From JAIQFL01 sp035295745 (GTDB lineage Bacteria; Acidobacteriota; Terriglobia; Bryobacterales; Bryobacteraceae): DNA of 64,000 nucleotides. Positions 42,493 to 52,300 of the stretch are shown piece after piece (within the stretch, counting starts at the first letter, position 1; the number at the start of each line of letters is the position of its first letter). The DNA is taken from contig DATGIL010000076.1 of NCBI GenBank assembly GCA_035295745.1, forward strand, positions 62,001 to 126,000, read 5' to 3'. The notes beneath the pieces were generated by a model. That model saw nothing but the letters and a program-made list of their open reading frames with translations, ran no database searches and was not told the origin of the DNA. The translations under genes and the position numbers were made by a program.

Positions 42493-43776
42493 TTACAGCG
42501 TCTTTAAAAACGTAATCAGCTGTTGCTGTTGCGATTTAGTTAAGGCGTGAAACTTCGCGGTCACCTGCCGCGCTTCGCCGCGATGCCGATTGATGGCTTC
42601 CTCCAGAGTTAAAGAAGCCAGATCGTGCATGAAGCGCGATTTCGTGCGCAGTCCCCACAACGCCACGGTCCGCAACTTGTTGGCGGTGTCCTGCGGACCT
42701 GCCTGTACGATGCCGTCGCCGGTCCCAATGTCATGCAACAGGAAATCGCCGAAAGGATGAATCACCATGTTGCCCAGCGCGTCCGGCACCTTGTACTGGC
42801 CGCCGTTGATCGAAGTCCCCGCGGGCGCGGTGGTCATCGACTCCACGTGACAGATATTGCAGCCCACGCCCTCAAACATCTTCTGCCCAGCCATCGCGTC
42901 GCTGGTCGCGGCCAGGGTAGTATCGCGCGGGGGTGCTTTAGTGCCGCGAATGAACTGCGCAAAGTGATCGATGTTGGCCATTCCAAGTTGGTCCGGCACG
43001 TCTTCGGGATCGGTGCTCGTCTTGCAAACGGTCGTGGTATCGGTAGGCTTCAGGCGGCTGGTCACGCCCATTTCGTTCTGATAAGCGTCCGCCGCGAACG
43101 ACAGGATGCTGCCGTGCTGGTCCTTCCAGCCGAACCGCCCCACGCGCGTCATGCCCGGCGCCTCGAGAATGGGCACCTGAATCGCCTCGCCCTGAATGAA
43201 CCCGCCGCTCTGTTGCGGCTGATTCTGGGCGATGGCCAGGAGCGTGCTGTCATCCACCGCTTCCACGAAGCCGTCACCGAGGGTGTTGAGGACAGCCCGC
43301 AGCGCGCGAATATCCTCCGCCTCGGGGACGTGCTCCTGCGCCTGAGCGCAGGTGGCGCGGTCGTTCACCAGCGAGCGGCCCGCCACGGTGTTGGCGCCAT
43401 CGTTGATGGTGATCGTCGGATTGACGAAGTTGCCGTTGTCGTCACGGTGGCCGATGCGGATCTCGGTGATCTGGCTGGGTCCGCCGGTCACCGGGTTCTG
43501 ATGGCAGGCAGCACACGCGGTGGCATTGAACAACGGGCCCAGTCCGTTGGTCGCCGGATCTTCGACGGTTTCAAAGATCTTCTGATCGAGCGCGAAGGTG
43601 TCGCCGCTGGGCTCGGCGATTCCGTTGCTCGAGCTTTGCGAACCCGGATTCTGGGAGACTGCCGGCGTATCGAAGCCCGTGGGCGCCTCGGTGGCTGCCT
43701 GCTGCGCCAGAGTGGCAAGCACCAGAAACGCCGCACCTGTGGGAATGGCAAGGAGGGACCTTTTGTTTGGCATCAT
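42493..43776 (-). CDS. di-heme c-type cytochrome, DHOR/thiol-oxidoreductase-like
   Basis: About 427 aa. A signal anchor or signal peptide (PTGAAFLVLATLAQQA) is followed by a first heme c site CAACH at 88-92 (LFNATACAACHQNPVTGGPS) and a second CNICH at 306-310, as in di-heme oxidoreductases of the DHOR family. Both sites keep the His ligand. It is probably periplasmic and handles peroxide or electron transfer; no partner such as an imelysin is adjacent. Two ATG codons at 43776 and 43773 directly follow GGAGG; the frame continues upstream through repeat copy E and is rejected there. Confidence 0.85.
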   Translation of the reverse strand: MMPNKRSLLAIPTGAAFLVLATLAQQAATEAPTGFDTPAVSQNPGSQSSSNGIAEPSGDTFALDQKIFETVEDPATNGLGPLFNATACAACHQNPVTGGPSQITEIRIGHRDDNGNFVNPTITINDGANTVAGRSLVNDRATCAQAQEHVPEAEDIRALRAVLNTLGDGFVEAVDDSTLLAIAQNQPQQSGGFIQGEAIQVPILEAPGMTRVGRFGWKDQHGSILSFAADAYQNEMGVTSRLKPTDTTTVCKTSTDPEDVPDQLGMANIDHFAQFIRGTKAPPRDTTLAATSDAMAGQKMFEGVGCNICHVESMTTAPAGTSINGGQYKVPDALGNMVIHPFGDFLLHDIGTGDGIVQAGPQDTANKLRTVALWGLRTKSRFMHDLASLTLEEAINRHRGEARQVTAKFHALTKSQQQQLITFLKTL

Positions 43777-43857
43777 CCTCCAAGACTCTGGGATGAGCGC
43801 GGTTATTCCTGTTAGAACTGTTAATGACGGTTGCGCACGCCGGAATTGGTGGACCCG

Positions 43858-43909
43858 CGAAAAGTTTCGACACGAGTGTCGAGACGGCAAATTGGAGTGT
43901 TTGCGCCAC
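43858..43909 (+). repeat. double-hairpin dispersed repeat, copy E
   Basis: Lead CGAAAAG; hairpin 1 arms GTTTCGACA / TGTCGAGAC with one T-G wobble and loop CGAG (43864-43885); hairpin 2 is weaker, GCAAATT / TGTTTGC with loop GGAG (43887-43904); end GCGCCAC. It lies upstream of the cytochrome start, so copies D and E bracket that gene as direct repeats. Confidence 0.8.
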
Positions 43910-43926
43910 TTCTGCGCGCGAAGATC

Positions 43927-45522
43927 TTAGCGTGCTTCATAGACCAGATACTGGGGGTTCTCGAACAGTGGAGTGCGGGGCAGGCGATGGGGAGGCTTTA
44001 GAACGATGTAGCGTACGCCCAGTCCAGCGTACTTCAGAAGATCGTCGGGACGGAAGCCGTTCGCCATGGTCAACTGCCACCGGAACCACCACTGTTCGCC
44101 GAAATCTCGCAGGTAATTTACCTGTCCTCCACCTTTCCAGTCGACGTATACGGCCCGCAAGGCTTCCGATCGGAAGATGCCGGGAGACAATCCGTGTCCG
44201 GCATCGGGAAAAAGGAAGACCGCGTCTGGAGAAGTGGAATTCCGTGCCCACTCAGAGAGCTGCGCCAGTTCAGGAGTGTGCAAACGCGGATAATTGACCA
44301 CTCCCCCCACCGATGGAATCGCAAAGAAAGCAGCGATCGCCACGGCGAGGGCCAATCGCCCATCCATCCGCGCCGCCAGCGTCATCAGCGCTCCCAGGAC
44401 CAACGCCAATACAGCCGTACGCCACGCAATCGACGCGGTGAACAAAATATGAAGCGGGGGCAGGAATCCCGCAGTGAACCAGACGAAACCTTCGACTATC
44501 CGCCGCTGTTTGAGAGCGTAAGTCGCCGCTACTGCCGCGAGGAACTGCATGCAGAGCACGACAAACAGCAAGGCGCGCATCGGTTGTACTTGCGGGACGA
44601 GCGACCATCGGAAATGCTCGAGGAGCATCCAGGAAATCGGCATGCTCGCCAGTCCCACTGCCGGGAGCCCAAGAAGTAATATTTGTAAATCCTGGGGCAA
44701 GTCCCGTCGCACGCGCAGAAACGCAGCCAGCAGAATCGCGGACACGATCAGGTAATGGGGGATCAGTCCAGGCGGCCACGACGAGATCCATACGTATGCC
44801 GTGCGCATGTGCTGGAGTTGCTCCTGCAATGGGCTGAGCCGGCTGAAGAAAGTCTGCGCTTCCGCAGAGCCCGCACCGCCGGCCTGGGCTGCGACGGCTT
44901 CGGCGAGAACCACCGCGGCGCACGCCAGTGGCGCCAGGGCGGCGAGCTTCTTCCTCCAAATGAGCAGCAGCAGAAACACCGCCCAGAACGGAATCGTGGT
45001 GGGCGCGTGATACAGGAAGGCCGCCGCACCGGCTACTCCTGCCGCGAGGTATCGGCGATGAGCCGCGAGCCCTACGCCGCAGACCAACAGCGGAACCGCA
45101 AATGCCCGCGGGGTCGGTTCGTACTCGAAGGTCAGCACCTCGGGCCCCGGAATCGCCGCGCCAAGCGAAACGACTGCCGCCACCAGGAGCGATTGCCAAG
45201 TCCCCAGTCCTATCGACGTTGCCATCAGATACAAACCCCAGATACCGAGGGCGCGCGTTGCCACCTGCCCGGCGGCGAGCACCTCACGGAATCCCAGGCT
45301 GGTCACGGCGCGTAGCAGGCGCGCTGTCTCATCGTAGAGGGTGAACGTCACATGCGGCTGGGCTACGAGGATGTCGTTGCGGAGCACCAAGGGATCGCGC
45401 AGGTGCTCGAGGATAGGAATGTAAATTTGCGAGTCCTGCTGCAGGTAGGTGTGGCCGGGAAACTGAACGAACGTCAGCAACGCGAGCGCCGTCACCGCGG
45501 CGGCGGACGCCCACGAGTTCAT
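43927..45522 (-). CDS. polytopic membrane protein, GT-C-like
   Basis: A 531-aa inner-membrane protein with about ten hydrophobic helices. After an N-terminal helix comes an extracytoplasmic loop with LQQDSQIYIPILEHLRDP, which recalls the first loop of GT-C glycosyltransferases, and the C-terminus is a soluble domain (from PRLHTPELAQLSEWARNSTS to the end). No catalytic DXD motif could be assigned with confidence. It overlaps the preceding TPR gene by ATGA (4 bp), so both are co-translated. Confidence 0.72.
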   Translation of the reverse strand: MNSWASAAAVTALALLTFVQFPGHTYLQQDSQIYIPILEHLRDPLVLRNDILVAQPHVTFTLYDETARLLRAVTSLGFREVLAAGQVATRALGIWGLYLMATSIGLGTWQSLLVAAVVSLGAAIPGPEVLTFEYEPTPRAFAVPLLVCGVGLAAHRRYLAAGVAGAAAFLYHAPTTIPFWAVFLLLLIWRKKLAALAPLACAAVVLAEAVAAQAGGAGSAEAQTFFSRLSPLQEQLQHMRTAYVWISSWPPGLIPHYLIVSAILLAAFLRVRRDLPQDLQILLLGLPAVGLASMPISWMLLEHFRWSLVPQVQPMRALLFVVLCMQFLAAVAATYALKQRRIVEGFVWFTAGFLPPLHILFTASIAWRTAVLALVLGALMTLAARMDGRLALAVAIAAFFAIPSVGGVVNYPRLHTPELAQLSEWARNSTSPDAVFLFPDAGHGLSPGIFRSEALRAVYVDWKGGGQVNYLRDFGEQWWFRWQLTMANGFRPDDLLKYAGLGVRYIVLKPPHRLPRTPLFENPQYLVYEAR

Positions 45523-46202
45523 TTCGTGGGAGTCTTGTCCAATTGCTGCTTCACCCAGACCCGATTGGGATTGAGCGCCAGCGACTTCTGAAATGCCTGG
45601 CGCGCCTCGGTATCCTGCTTCGACTGGCGCAGGCTCACTCCCAGCCAGAGATAGGCCTCGGCGTTTTTAGGATCGAGCTGGATGGCCTTTTGGAAGTCGG
45701 GGATCGCGCCGGCGGGGCCGCCGCCCAATTGCGCGGGAAGGTAGTAGTTGCCCACACCTCGTGCCACGTACACGGCCGATGAATTGGGCGCCTTTTCGAC
45801 CGCTTTGTTTACCGCGTCCTTCGCCTTGGGTCCGTAACTCAGGCCGCTCATGATGTCGGTAATCGCCTGTCCATACAGAGTCGCCAGCACGCGATAGTAT
45901 TCCGCGACGTCAGGTTTGAGCTGAACGGCCTTTTCCGCGGCTTTGATGCCTCTTTCGGCCACGGCGCGGGCCGGCTTTTTTTCGTGCTGCTCAATTTCCA
46001 CTTCCGCCAGATAGGAAGATGCCAGTGCCACACGATACTGTGCCTCGGCGTCGTTGGGAGCCTTGGCGGCGGCGTCGGCGGCATCGTTGATCATTCTGTC
46101 GAGCGCGCCGCGATCTTGCATATCGCGCGCGTTTTCGAGCGGCGAGGAAGCGGCGGCCACACATACCGCGAGAAGCGGGAGCCAGTGAAAGGTGCGTCGC
46201 AT
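45519..46202 (-). CDS. exported TPR-repeat protein
   Basis: A 227-aa protein with a signal peptide (MRRTFHWLPLLAVCVAAASS). Several TPR-type helical pairs are visible, including AEKAVQLKPDVAEYYRVLATLYG, AIQLDPKNAEAYLWLGVSL and AFQKSLALNPN (each read as consecutive pieces). It probably acts as a periplasmic scaffold. It overlaps the polytopic membrane protein gene by 4 bp and lies 39 bp after the MFS gene, forming a likely three-gene operon. Confidence 0.83.
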   Translation of the reverse strand: MRRTFHWLPLLAVCVAAASSPLENARDMQDRGALDRMINDAADAAAKAPNDAEAQYRVALASSYLAEVEIEQHEKKPARAVAERGIKAAEKAVQLKPDVAEYYRVLATLYGQAITDIMSGLSYGPKAKDAVNKAVEKAPNSSAVYVARGVGNYYLPAQLGGGPAGAIPDFQKAIQLDPKNAEAYLWLGVSLRQSKQDTEARQAFQKSLALNPNRVWVKQQLDKTPTK

Positions 46203-46241
46203 TTGTACCCTCTTCTCTATTAGAGCAAAGCCCGGTGCTGC

Positions 46242-47447
46242 CTACAGCTCCGCGACTCGCCTCTGCACGAGCAGAAAATACAATCCCAGCGCGACTAATA
46301 GCATGCCGTTTACAGCGAATACGGTAGGAGCCGTAAAGAGAGGGACGAGTTGCCCGGCCACTTCGTTTCCTACCGGCATGCCGCCGCGGAAGGTCAGGTT
46401 GTAGACGCTCATCACCCGGCCGCGCATCTGGTTGGTGACCACAAGCTGCACGAGCGACGAGACCATGGCGAATACCGCCATCATGGAAGCACCGGAAAAG
46501 AACATCATGGCGCAGCTCAAGATGAAAGATCGGGAAAACGCAAAGCCCGAAATCCCGACTCCCAGGCACATCAGCATGGCGAGGGCGATGCGGCCTTTGT
46601 GTTTCACATTGCCCAAACCGGCCACTGCCAGGGCGCCTACCACCGAGCCCATCCCCGACATCGAAAGGAGGGTCGCATAGGTCTCGGAACCGCGGTGCAG
46701 CACTTTGTCGGCGAAGACGGGGAGGAAGGTCCGCATCGGCACGCCGAGCGCAGTCATGCAGAAGCCCAGGACGATGAGCGCCTGCATGGCGCCCTGCTGG
46801 CGAATGAAGAGGATCCCTTGCTTCATACTTCCCAGAATGCTTTCCCCGGTCTTCTCAGGCAGAAAACGGATGGTCAGCATCAGGAGCGAGATGATCGGGA
46901 ACAGGAACGAGAGAGTGTTGAGGCCGAAGCACCACGTATCGCCGAGGGTGTGCAGTGCCCATCCGCCCAATGCCGGCCCGACCATGACCGCGGCGTTGAA
47001 CTGAATGGAGTTCAGCGCGATGGCGTTGGGCATGTCTTCTTTAGGTACCAGAGTCGGGATCAAAGCGGAATAGGCCGGGCCGCCGAACGCCTGTCCGAAG
47101 CCGGCGATGAAGGAGCAACACAGAAAATGCCAAACCTTCACCACATGCATTCCTACCAGCACCGTGATCACGAGCGCGCACGACATCTGGACGCACTGCG
47201 AGAAGATCAGCATGTGGCGGCGCTCGAAGCGGTCGGCGAGAACGCCGCCTATGAGCGAAAACAGAAGGATTGGAGTCGCCTGCAGGATTGGATCGAGTGC
47301 CAGCAACTGTGAGCTGCCGCTCATTTTCCAAATCAGCCACGCCTGTGCGGTGAGCTGCATCCACGTACCAATGGCGGAAGCACAAGCGCCCATCCACATC
47401 AGACGGAAGTCGCGATAATGAAAAGCTTTGAAGACCCGGCGAAGCAC
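46242..47447 (-). CDS. MFS transporter
   Basis: About 401 aa with twelve predicted helices. The cytoplasmic loop 2-3 motif is GGVLADRFERRHML, and the equivalent loop in the second half is near GLGNVKHKGRI. The sequence resembles EntS-type drug/siderophore exporters (FRLMWMGACASAIGTWMQLT near the start). The start is uncertain: the frame runs to 47654, past the divergent permease start, so a GTG at 47447 (VLRRVFKAFHYRDFRL) is used; no strong Shine-Dalgarno was found. Substrate unknown. Confidence 0.82.
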   Translation of the reverse strand: MLRRVFKAFHYRDFRLMWMGACASAIGTWMQLTAQAWLIWKMSGSSQLLALDPILQATPILLFSLIGGVLADRFERRHMLIFSQCVQMSCALVITVLVGMHVVKVWHFLCCSFIAGFGQAFGGPAYSALIPTLVPKEDMPNAIALNSIQFNAAVMVGPALGGWALHTLGDTWCFGLNTLSFLFPIISLLMLTIRFLPEKTGESILGSMKQGILFIRQQGAMQALIVLGFCMTALGVPMRTFLPVFADKVLHRGSETYATLLSMSGMGSVVGALAVAGLGNVKHKGRIALAMLMCLGVGISGFAFSRSFILSCAMMFFSGASMMAVFAMVSSLVQLVVTNQMRGRVMSVYNLTFRGGMPVGNEVAGQLVPLFTAPTVFAVNGMLLVALGLYFLLVQRRVAEL

Positions 47448-47575
47448 GGCAGCGGTTTTTACGATATCGTCAAACAGGAATTGTAGCAGGTTGGAATAGC
47501 AGGAGTCGGGTACAGCACTGTAGTATACTGGCCGCTTCCACCGGACCTGCAGTTCCGAAATCGAAAGGAGTGGCC

Positions 47576-48907
47576 ATGCTGCCAGACTATCTAGCGAAAG
47601 CCGTGCCGAATCCCGCGGGGAAGCGCGGTCCGTGGTATGCCAATACTGCGCCAAGCTATGCCGGTATCTTTCTCTGGGTCGCGTTCTATCGGGACATGGC
47701 GGGAAACACGCTGCAACACGGCAGCCTGAGTCTCTGCCTGATTGCGCTGTTGATCGCGGGAGTACTCTGTTATGCGCTCTATTACCGCGTACCTGCGATG
47801 CTGGGAATGCAGACCGGGTACCCGTTGTACGTAGTAGGCAGTTCGACCTTCGGCACGGCAGGTGGCTATGTGATGCCGGGTCTGCTGATGGGCCTGCTGC
47901 AGATCGGGTGGTTCGCAGTAGCGACCTTCGTTGCGACCGACTTCATTTTGAAGGGTACTGGTTCCGCCTCGGCGCCCGGAAGCATGCCGTTCATCATCGT
48001 TGGCTTGGTTTGGGGGCTGGTCTTGTCCTGGGTGGGCGCCAAGGGCATTCAGTACGTCGCGAAGATTGCTACGTTTCTCAATTTCATTCCGTTGCTCATG
48101 CTGTTGATCGTGGTGGTGAAGATTGGGGGCGGGGCCGGAAACTACCAGGTACCCGCGGGACAGGAGAATTCGTACGGCGCTTTCACGGCGGTGATCGCGA
48201 TCGTGATCGGCTTCTTCGCCACTGCCGGCGCGGCGGGAGCGGACTTCGGCACCAACGCACGTAACGAGTCGGATGTGAAGTGGGGCGGGCTGGTGGGCAT
48301 TACCCTGGCAGCGTTGATCGCCGCGGGGCTGCCCTTGATCTCCGTGGCGGGCGCACATGGGTCGAATCCGGCACTGGGTTGGAATTTCGATGCCGTGATC
48401 CAGACCATCGGAGGGCCGATCGGTTCGGCGATGTTCCTGCTGTTCGCGATCGCCTCGGTGCCGCCCACCTGCTTCTGTGCCTTCATCGCCGGAAACAGTT
48501 TCAATACGATGATTCCGAGCGTTCCCCGGGTGGCTTCCACTATGGCGGGAGCGGCGGTGGGAATCCTCCTTGCGGTGACCGGAGTGGCGGCCAACCTGAT
48601 CTCGTTTTTCACGATTGTCGGCGCGTCGTTCGGGCCGATCTGCGGGGCCATGGCGGCCGACTACATGCTCTCCGGCAAGCGCTGGTCGGGACCGCGCGAA
48701 GGGATCAATTTTGCCGGATATGGGGCATGGGCGGTCGGATTCGTAGTGGGAATTCTGCCTTTCCTGCCGCTGCCTGATGGTATCAAGCCCTACGTCGAAC
48801 CGGCCGTCCTCTATAGCTTCGTTGTCGGATTCGTTGTGTATGTGGTGTTGGCCAAGGCGGGACTGCAGCCGAAGACTGTCGCCATGCCGAAATCGTCAGG
48901 GGCATAG
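47576..48907 (+). CDS. NCS1 family purine/cytosine permease-like protein
   Basis: A 443-aa membrane protein with about twelve helices. The start LPDYLAKAVPNPAGKRGPWY and an early NTAPSYAGIFLWVAFY match the NCS1 (CodB-like) pattern with its discontinuous helix 1. The ATG at 47576 has GGAG 5 nt upstream; a GTG two codons earlier is possible. It likely imports a nucleobase or related compound with Na+ or H+. No deaminase or hydantoinase gene is adjacent, so the substrate is open. Confidence 0.8.
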   Translation: MLPDYLAKAVPNPAGKRGPWYANTAPSYAGIFLWVAFYRDMAGNTLQHGSLSLCLIALLIAGVLCYALYYRVPAMLGMQTGYPLYVVGSSTFGTAGGYVMPGLLMGLLQIGWFAVATFVATDFILKGTGSASAPGSMPFIIVGLVWGLVLSWVGAKGIQYVAKIATFLNFIPLLMLLIVVVKIGGGAGNYQVPAGQENSYGAFTAVIAIVIGFFATAGAAGADFGTNARNESDVKWGGLVGITLAALIAAGLPLISVAGAHGSNPALGWNFDAVIQTIGGPIGSAMFLLFAIASVPPTCFCAFIAGNSFNTMIPSVPRVASTMAGAAVGILLAVTGVAANLISFFTIVGASFGPICGAMAADYMLSGKRWSGPREGINFAGYGAWAVGFVVGILPFLPLPDGIKPYVEPAVLYSFVVGFVVYVVLAKAGLQPKTVAMPKSSGA

Positions 48908-48934
48908 TATTGCCAGGCGGCATGGGAAGGTGAA

Positions 48935-49211
48935 CGCTCCCTCACGGTCGCGGCTCGTAAGTTCGCGCGGTACGTGCGCTTGCGAGCAGCGCGCGTAAGC
49001 AAGCGATCTTTGAGTGCTTTTAACGGCGTGGCGGCAACGCTCCCTCACGGTCGCGGCTCGTAAGTTCGCGCGATACGTGCGCTTGCGAGCCGCGCGCGTT
49101 AGCAAGCGATCTTTGAGTGCTGTTAACGGCGTGGCGGCAACGCTCCCTCACGGTCGCGGCTCGTAAGTTCGCGCGATACATGCTCTTGCGAGCCGCGCGC
49201 GTCAGCAAGCG
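48935..49211 (+). repeat. tandem repeat array 1 (103-bp period)
   Basis: Three copies start at 48935, 49038 and 49141, each beginning CGCTCCCTCACGGTCGCGG. Period is exactly 103 bp for the first two; the third is cut short. Each copy can fold with arms GCGGCTCG / CGAGCCGC around a 25-nt loop and contains GCGCGCGT(A/T/C)AGCAAGCG. The 48908-49342 gap contains no gene. It shares its core with array 2 on the other side of the giant gene. Confidence 0.88.
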
Positions 49212-49342
49212 GTATCTCTGATCGCACACGCAGAAACTCTCATCCATCAGTGAGCTGAACTTCGTTTATTCCGGTATCGGCACGGCTGCCGCTTCGAACA
49301 CGCAAAAGTGCGGGATAATCCCTTTTGGAGTACAACGCAAAA

Positions 49343-52300
49343 ATGTCTTGCCGCGATCACTCACTCCGGAACGTGCGAGCTTTCTACCTTCTGTTCGCAG
49401 TCAGTCTCTCTCTGACTCCCCAATTGCTCGCGCAAAGCACCATCACCACTCTGGCAGGGACTGAATACATCTTCACTGGCGACGGGAAATCCGCTCTCGA
49501 TGCGCCTTTGGGCCTGATGTCGAAGATCACATTGGACCAAAAAGGCAATCCGGTCTTTTCCGACCCCGGGAATGGGATGGTCTTTCGTTTAAATCCGGAT
49601 GGCACGGTGACGGTTCTGGCTGGAAACGGGTTGCAGACCTACTCAGGTGATGGAGGGCAGGCGGTGAACGCCGCTCTGCACACACCGCAGGGAGTCGCGT
49701 ACGACTCGGCCGGCAATCTTTACATCACTGACCTCGATAACAACCGGGTGAGGATGGTCACGCCGAGCGGCATTATTTCGACCGTGGCGGGCAACGGCTT
49801 GCAGAAATATGCGGGCGAGTCCATTCCCGCAGTGCAGGCGTCCTTGAGCTTGCCTCTATGTGTCGCAGTCGATCCATCGAATTCCATTTACATTGCCGAT
49901 CTGACGCAATCCGGCGGAACCCGGATTCGGAAGGTAACACCGGACGGGATCATCGTCACCATCGCCGGCACCGGCCAACCGCCTGCCTCGAACGCCCTTC
50001 CGGAAGGGGTGGCCGCAAAGAATGCCGCGATTGGCGATGTAGAGAACATGGTCTTCGACGCCAAGGGCAATTTATATTTCGCGGAGTTCACCGCCAGTAA
50101 GATTCGCAAGATCGACACCAATGGCATTCTCACCACAGTGGCAGGAGACGGGCAGGATCGATTTGCGGGCGATGGCGGGCAGGCGGTCAAGGCGTCGTTG
50201 GACCAGCCGGGCGGCGTGGCCCTCGATAGCGCCGGCAACATCTACATCTCCGACACGAATAATAACGTCATCCGCAAAGTCAATCCGCAAGGCATTATTT
50301 CGACGATCGCCGGGACCGCAGGAGTGAGTGGTTTCTTCGGAGACGGGCGATCCGCTCTGAATGCCCGATTGAACGGCGCCTTTGGATTGGCGGTGGACCC
50401 GGGCGGGAATATCTTTATCGCCGATACCAACAATTTCCGCGTGCGGGAGGTGAAGAGTTCAGGAACCATCACCACCGTGGCAGGCAACGGCACGTTTCGA
50501 TATTTTCCGGACGGCACCGGGGCGGTAAACGCTCCGTTATTCGAGCCTCACGGAATTGCGGTAGACAGCAGCGGAAATTTCTATATCTCGGACACCTCCA
50601 ACAGCAGCATTCGTAAGATCGACCCGCGCACCGGACAGATCTCCACTATCGCGGGCAATGGCTCGCGCGAGTATGGTGGTGATGGCGGACCAGCGGTAAA
50701 CGCGCAAGTCGACGATCCGACGAATGTGGCTTTCGATTCGGCAGGCAATATGTATATCGCCGATACCGACAACGAAGTGATTCGGAAAGTCGCTAAAGAC
50801 GGGACGATCAGCACGGTCGCTGGGCTTCCCGATCCGACGGGCAATTACCTCTACAACGGAGACGGAATTTCGGCGACCAAGGCGTTCCTCGACACTCCCA
50901 TCGACATCGCCGTCGACAGCGCCGGCAATCTGTACATCTCGGACTACGGTCACCACAGGATCCGGAAAGTCGCGACGAATGGCACGATTTCGACGATCGC
51001 GGGCGACGGGACGGCGAGATTTGCCGGTGATGGCGGCCCTGCGAGCAAGGCTAGTCTGCGGTTTCCGAGAGGCCTGGCGTTCGACCAGTCCGGCAATCTC
51101 TACGTCGTGGATTACGGTAACTCGCGAGTTCGCCGCATCGCCGCGGCGGATGGCACGATCACCACGGTGGCGGGCGGAGGGACCAGGATCGTGACGAATG
51201 TGGCGCTCCCCGCAACTCAGGCCCAATTGACGGCTCCTCTGGGGATTGCGCTCGACCGCGCCGGAAACATGTATATCTCGGAGTCCACGACGAGCCGCGT
51301 CTACGAAGTGGCCGCCAGCTCGGGCAACATTTCGATCCTCGCCGGCAACGGCAATTATGGCTTCTCGGGCGACGGCGGGCCTGCTCCGCTGTCTTCCTTC
51401 ACGACTCCGTATGGGCTGGCGTTCGATTCCGCCGGCGACCTACTGATTGCCGACATTGAGAACAACCGCATCCGCGTGATTCTGGCGGCGGTTCCCTCTC
51501 TGACATCGTCTCCCTCCACGCTTTCATTTACGGCGAAGAGCGCGGGGGCCGTTACGGATACGCAGAATATCAGCCTCGGTACGAGTGTGGCTGGGCTGGT
51601 GTACACTCTGACCACTCCCACCACGACCGGAGGCAACTGGCTTTCGGCGAATGTCACCACCGGGACGATTCCGGCGACCGTGCAGATCAAGGCCGATCCA
51701 ACCGGTCTCGATCCGGGCACCTATCAAGGTTCGGTTGTGGTGGCAACGCCCAATTCCCGGCCTTCCAGCACCACGGTGGGAGTGACCTTTACGGTCCAGC
51801 CCCCGGATGTACCGCATTTGGGAGTGGGATCGACTTTTCTGATGTTCTCCCTCTTGCAGGGCGGACAACCGAGCACGCAGAGTCTCTCGGTGCTTAATCA
51901 GGGTGGCGGGTCTCTGACCTTCGCGGCATCGGTACAGACTGATGTGCCCGGCACGTGGCTCAGCGTCAACCCTGGCACTGGGACAGCGACTCCCACTGCT
52001 CCTGGCGCGCTCACGGTGCAGGCCGATCCGACTGGCCTGAACCCCGGCACCTACACCGGTTCCATCATCATCATGGCGGGCAGCGAGACAAAGACGGTTC
52101 CAGTCACGCTGGCGGTGGCGGGGATCACGAAGACGATCCTGGTGTCGCAACCCGGTCTGCAATACAATGCGGTGTTTCAGGGCGGTGCCCCGCTGCCGCA
52201 GACTTTCGCGGTAATCAACACCGGGCAAGGCGACTTGAATTGGACGGCGCAGGCGAGCACGCTCTCCGGCGGACCCTGGTTGAGTCTCAACCCCTCGACC

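Noticed and set aside
42625..43815. 396-aa plus-strand frame
   Set aside because: Antisense of the di-heme cytochrome whose two CxxCH sites are intact on the minus strand.
48935..49211. CRISPR array or attachment site
   Set aside because: Exact 103-bp tandem units without spacers; no integrase or cas gene nearby.
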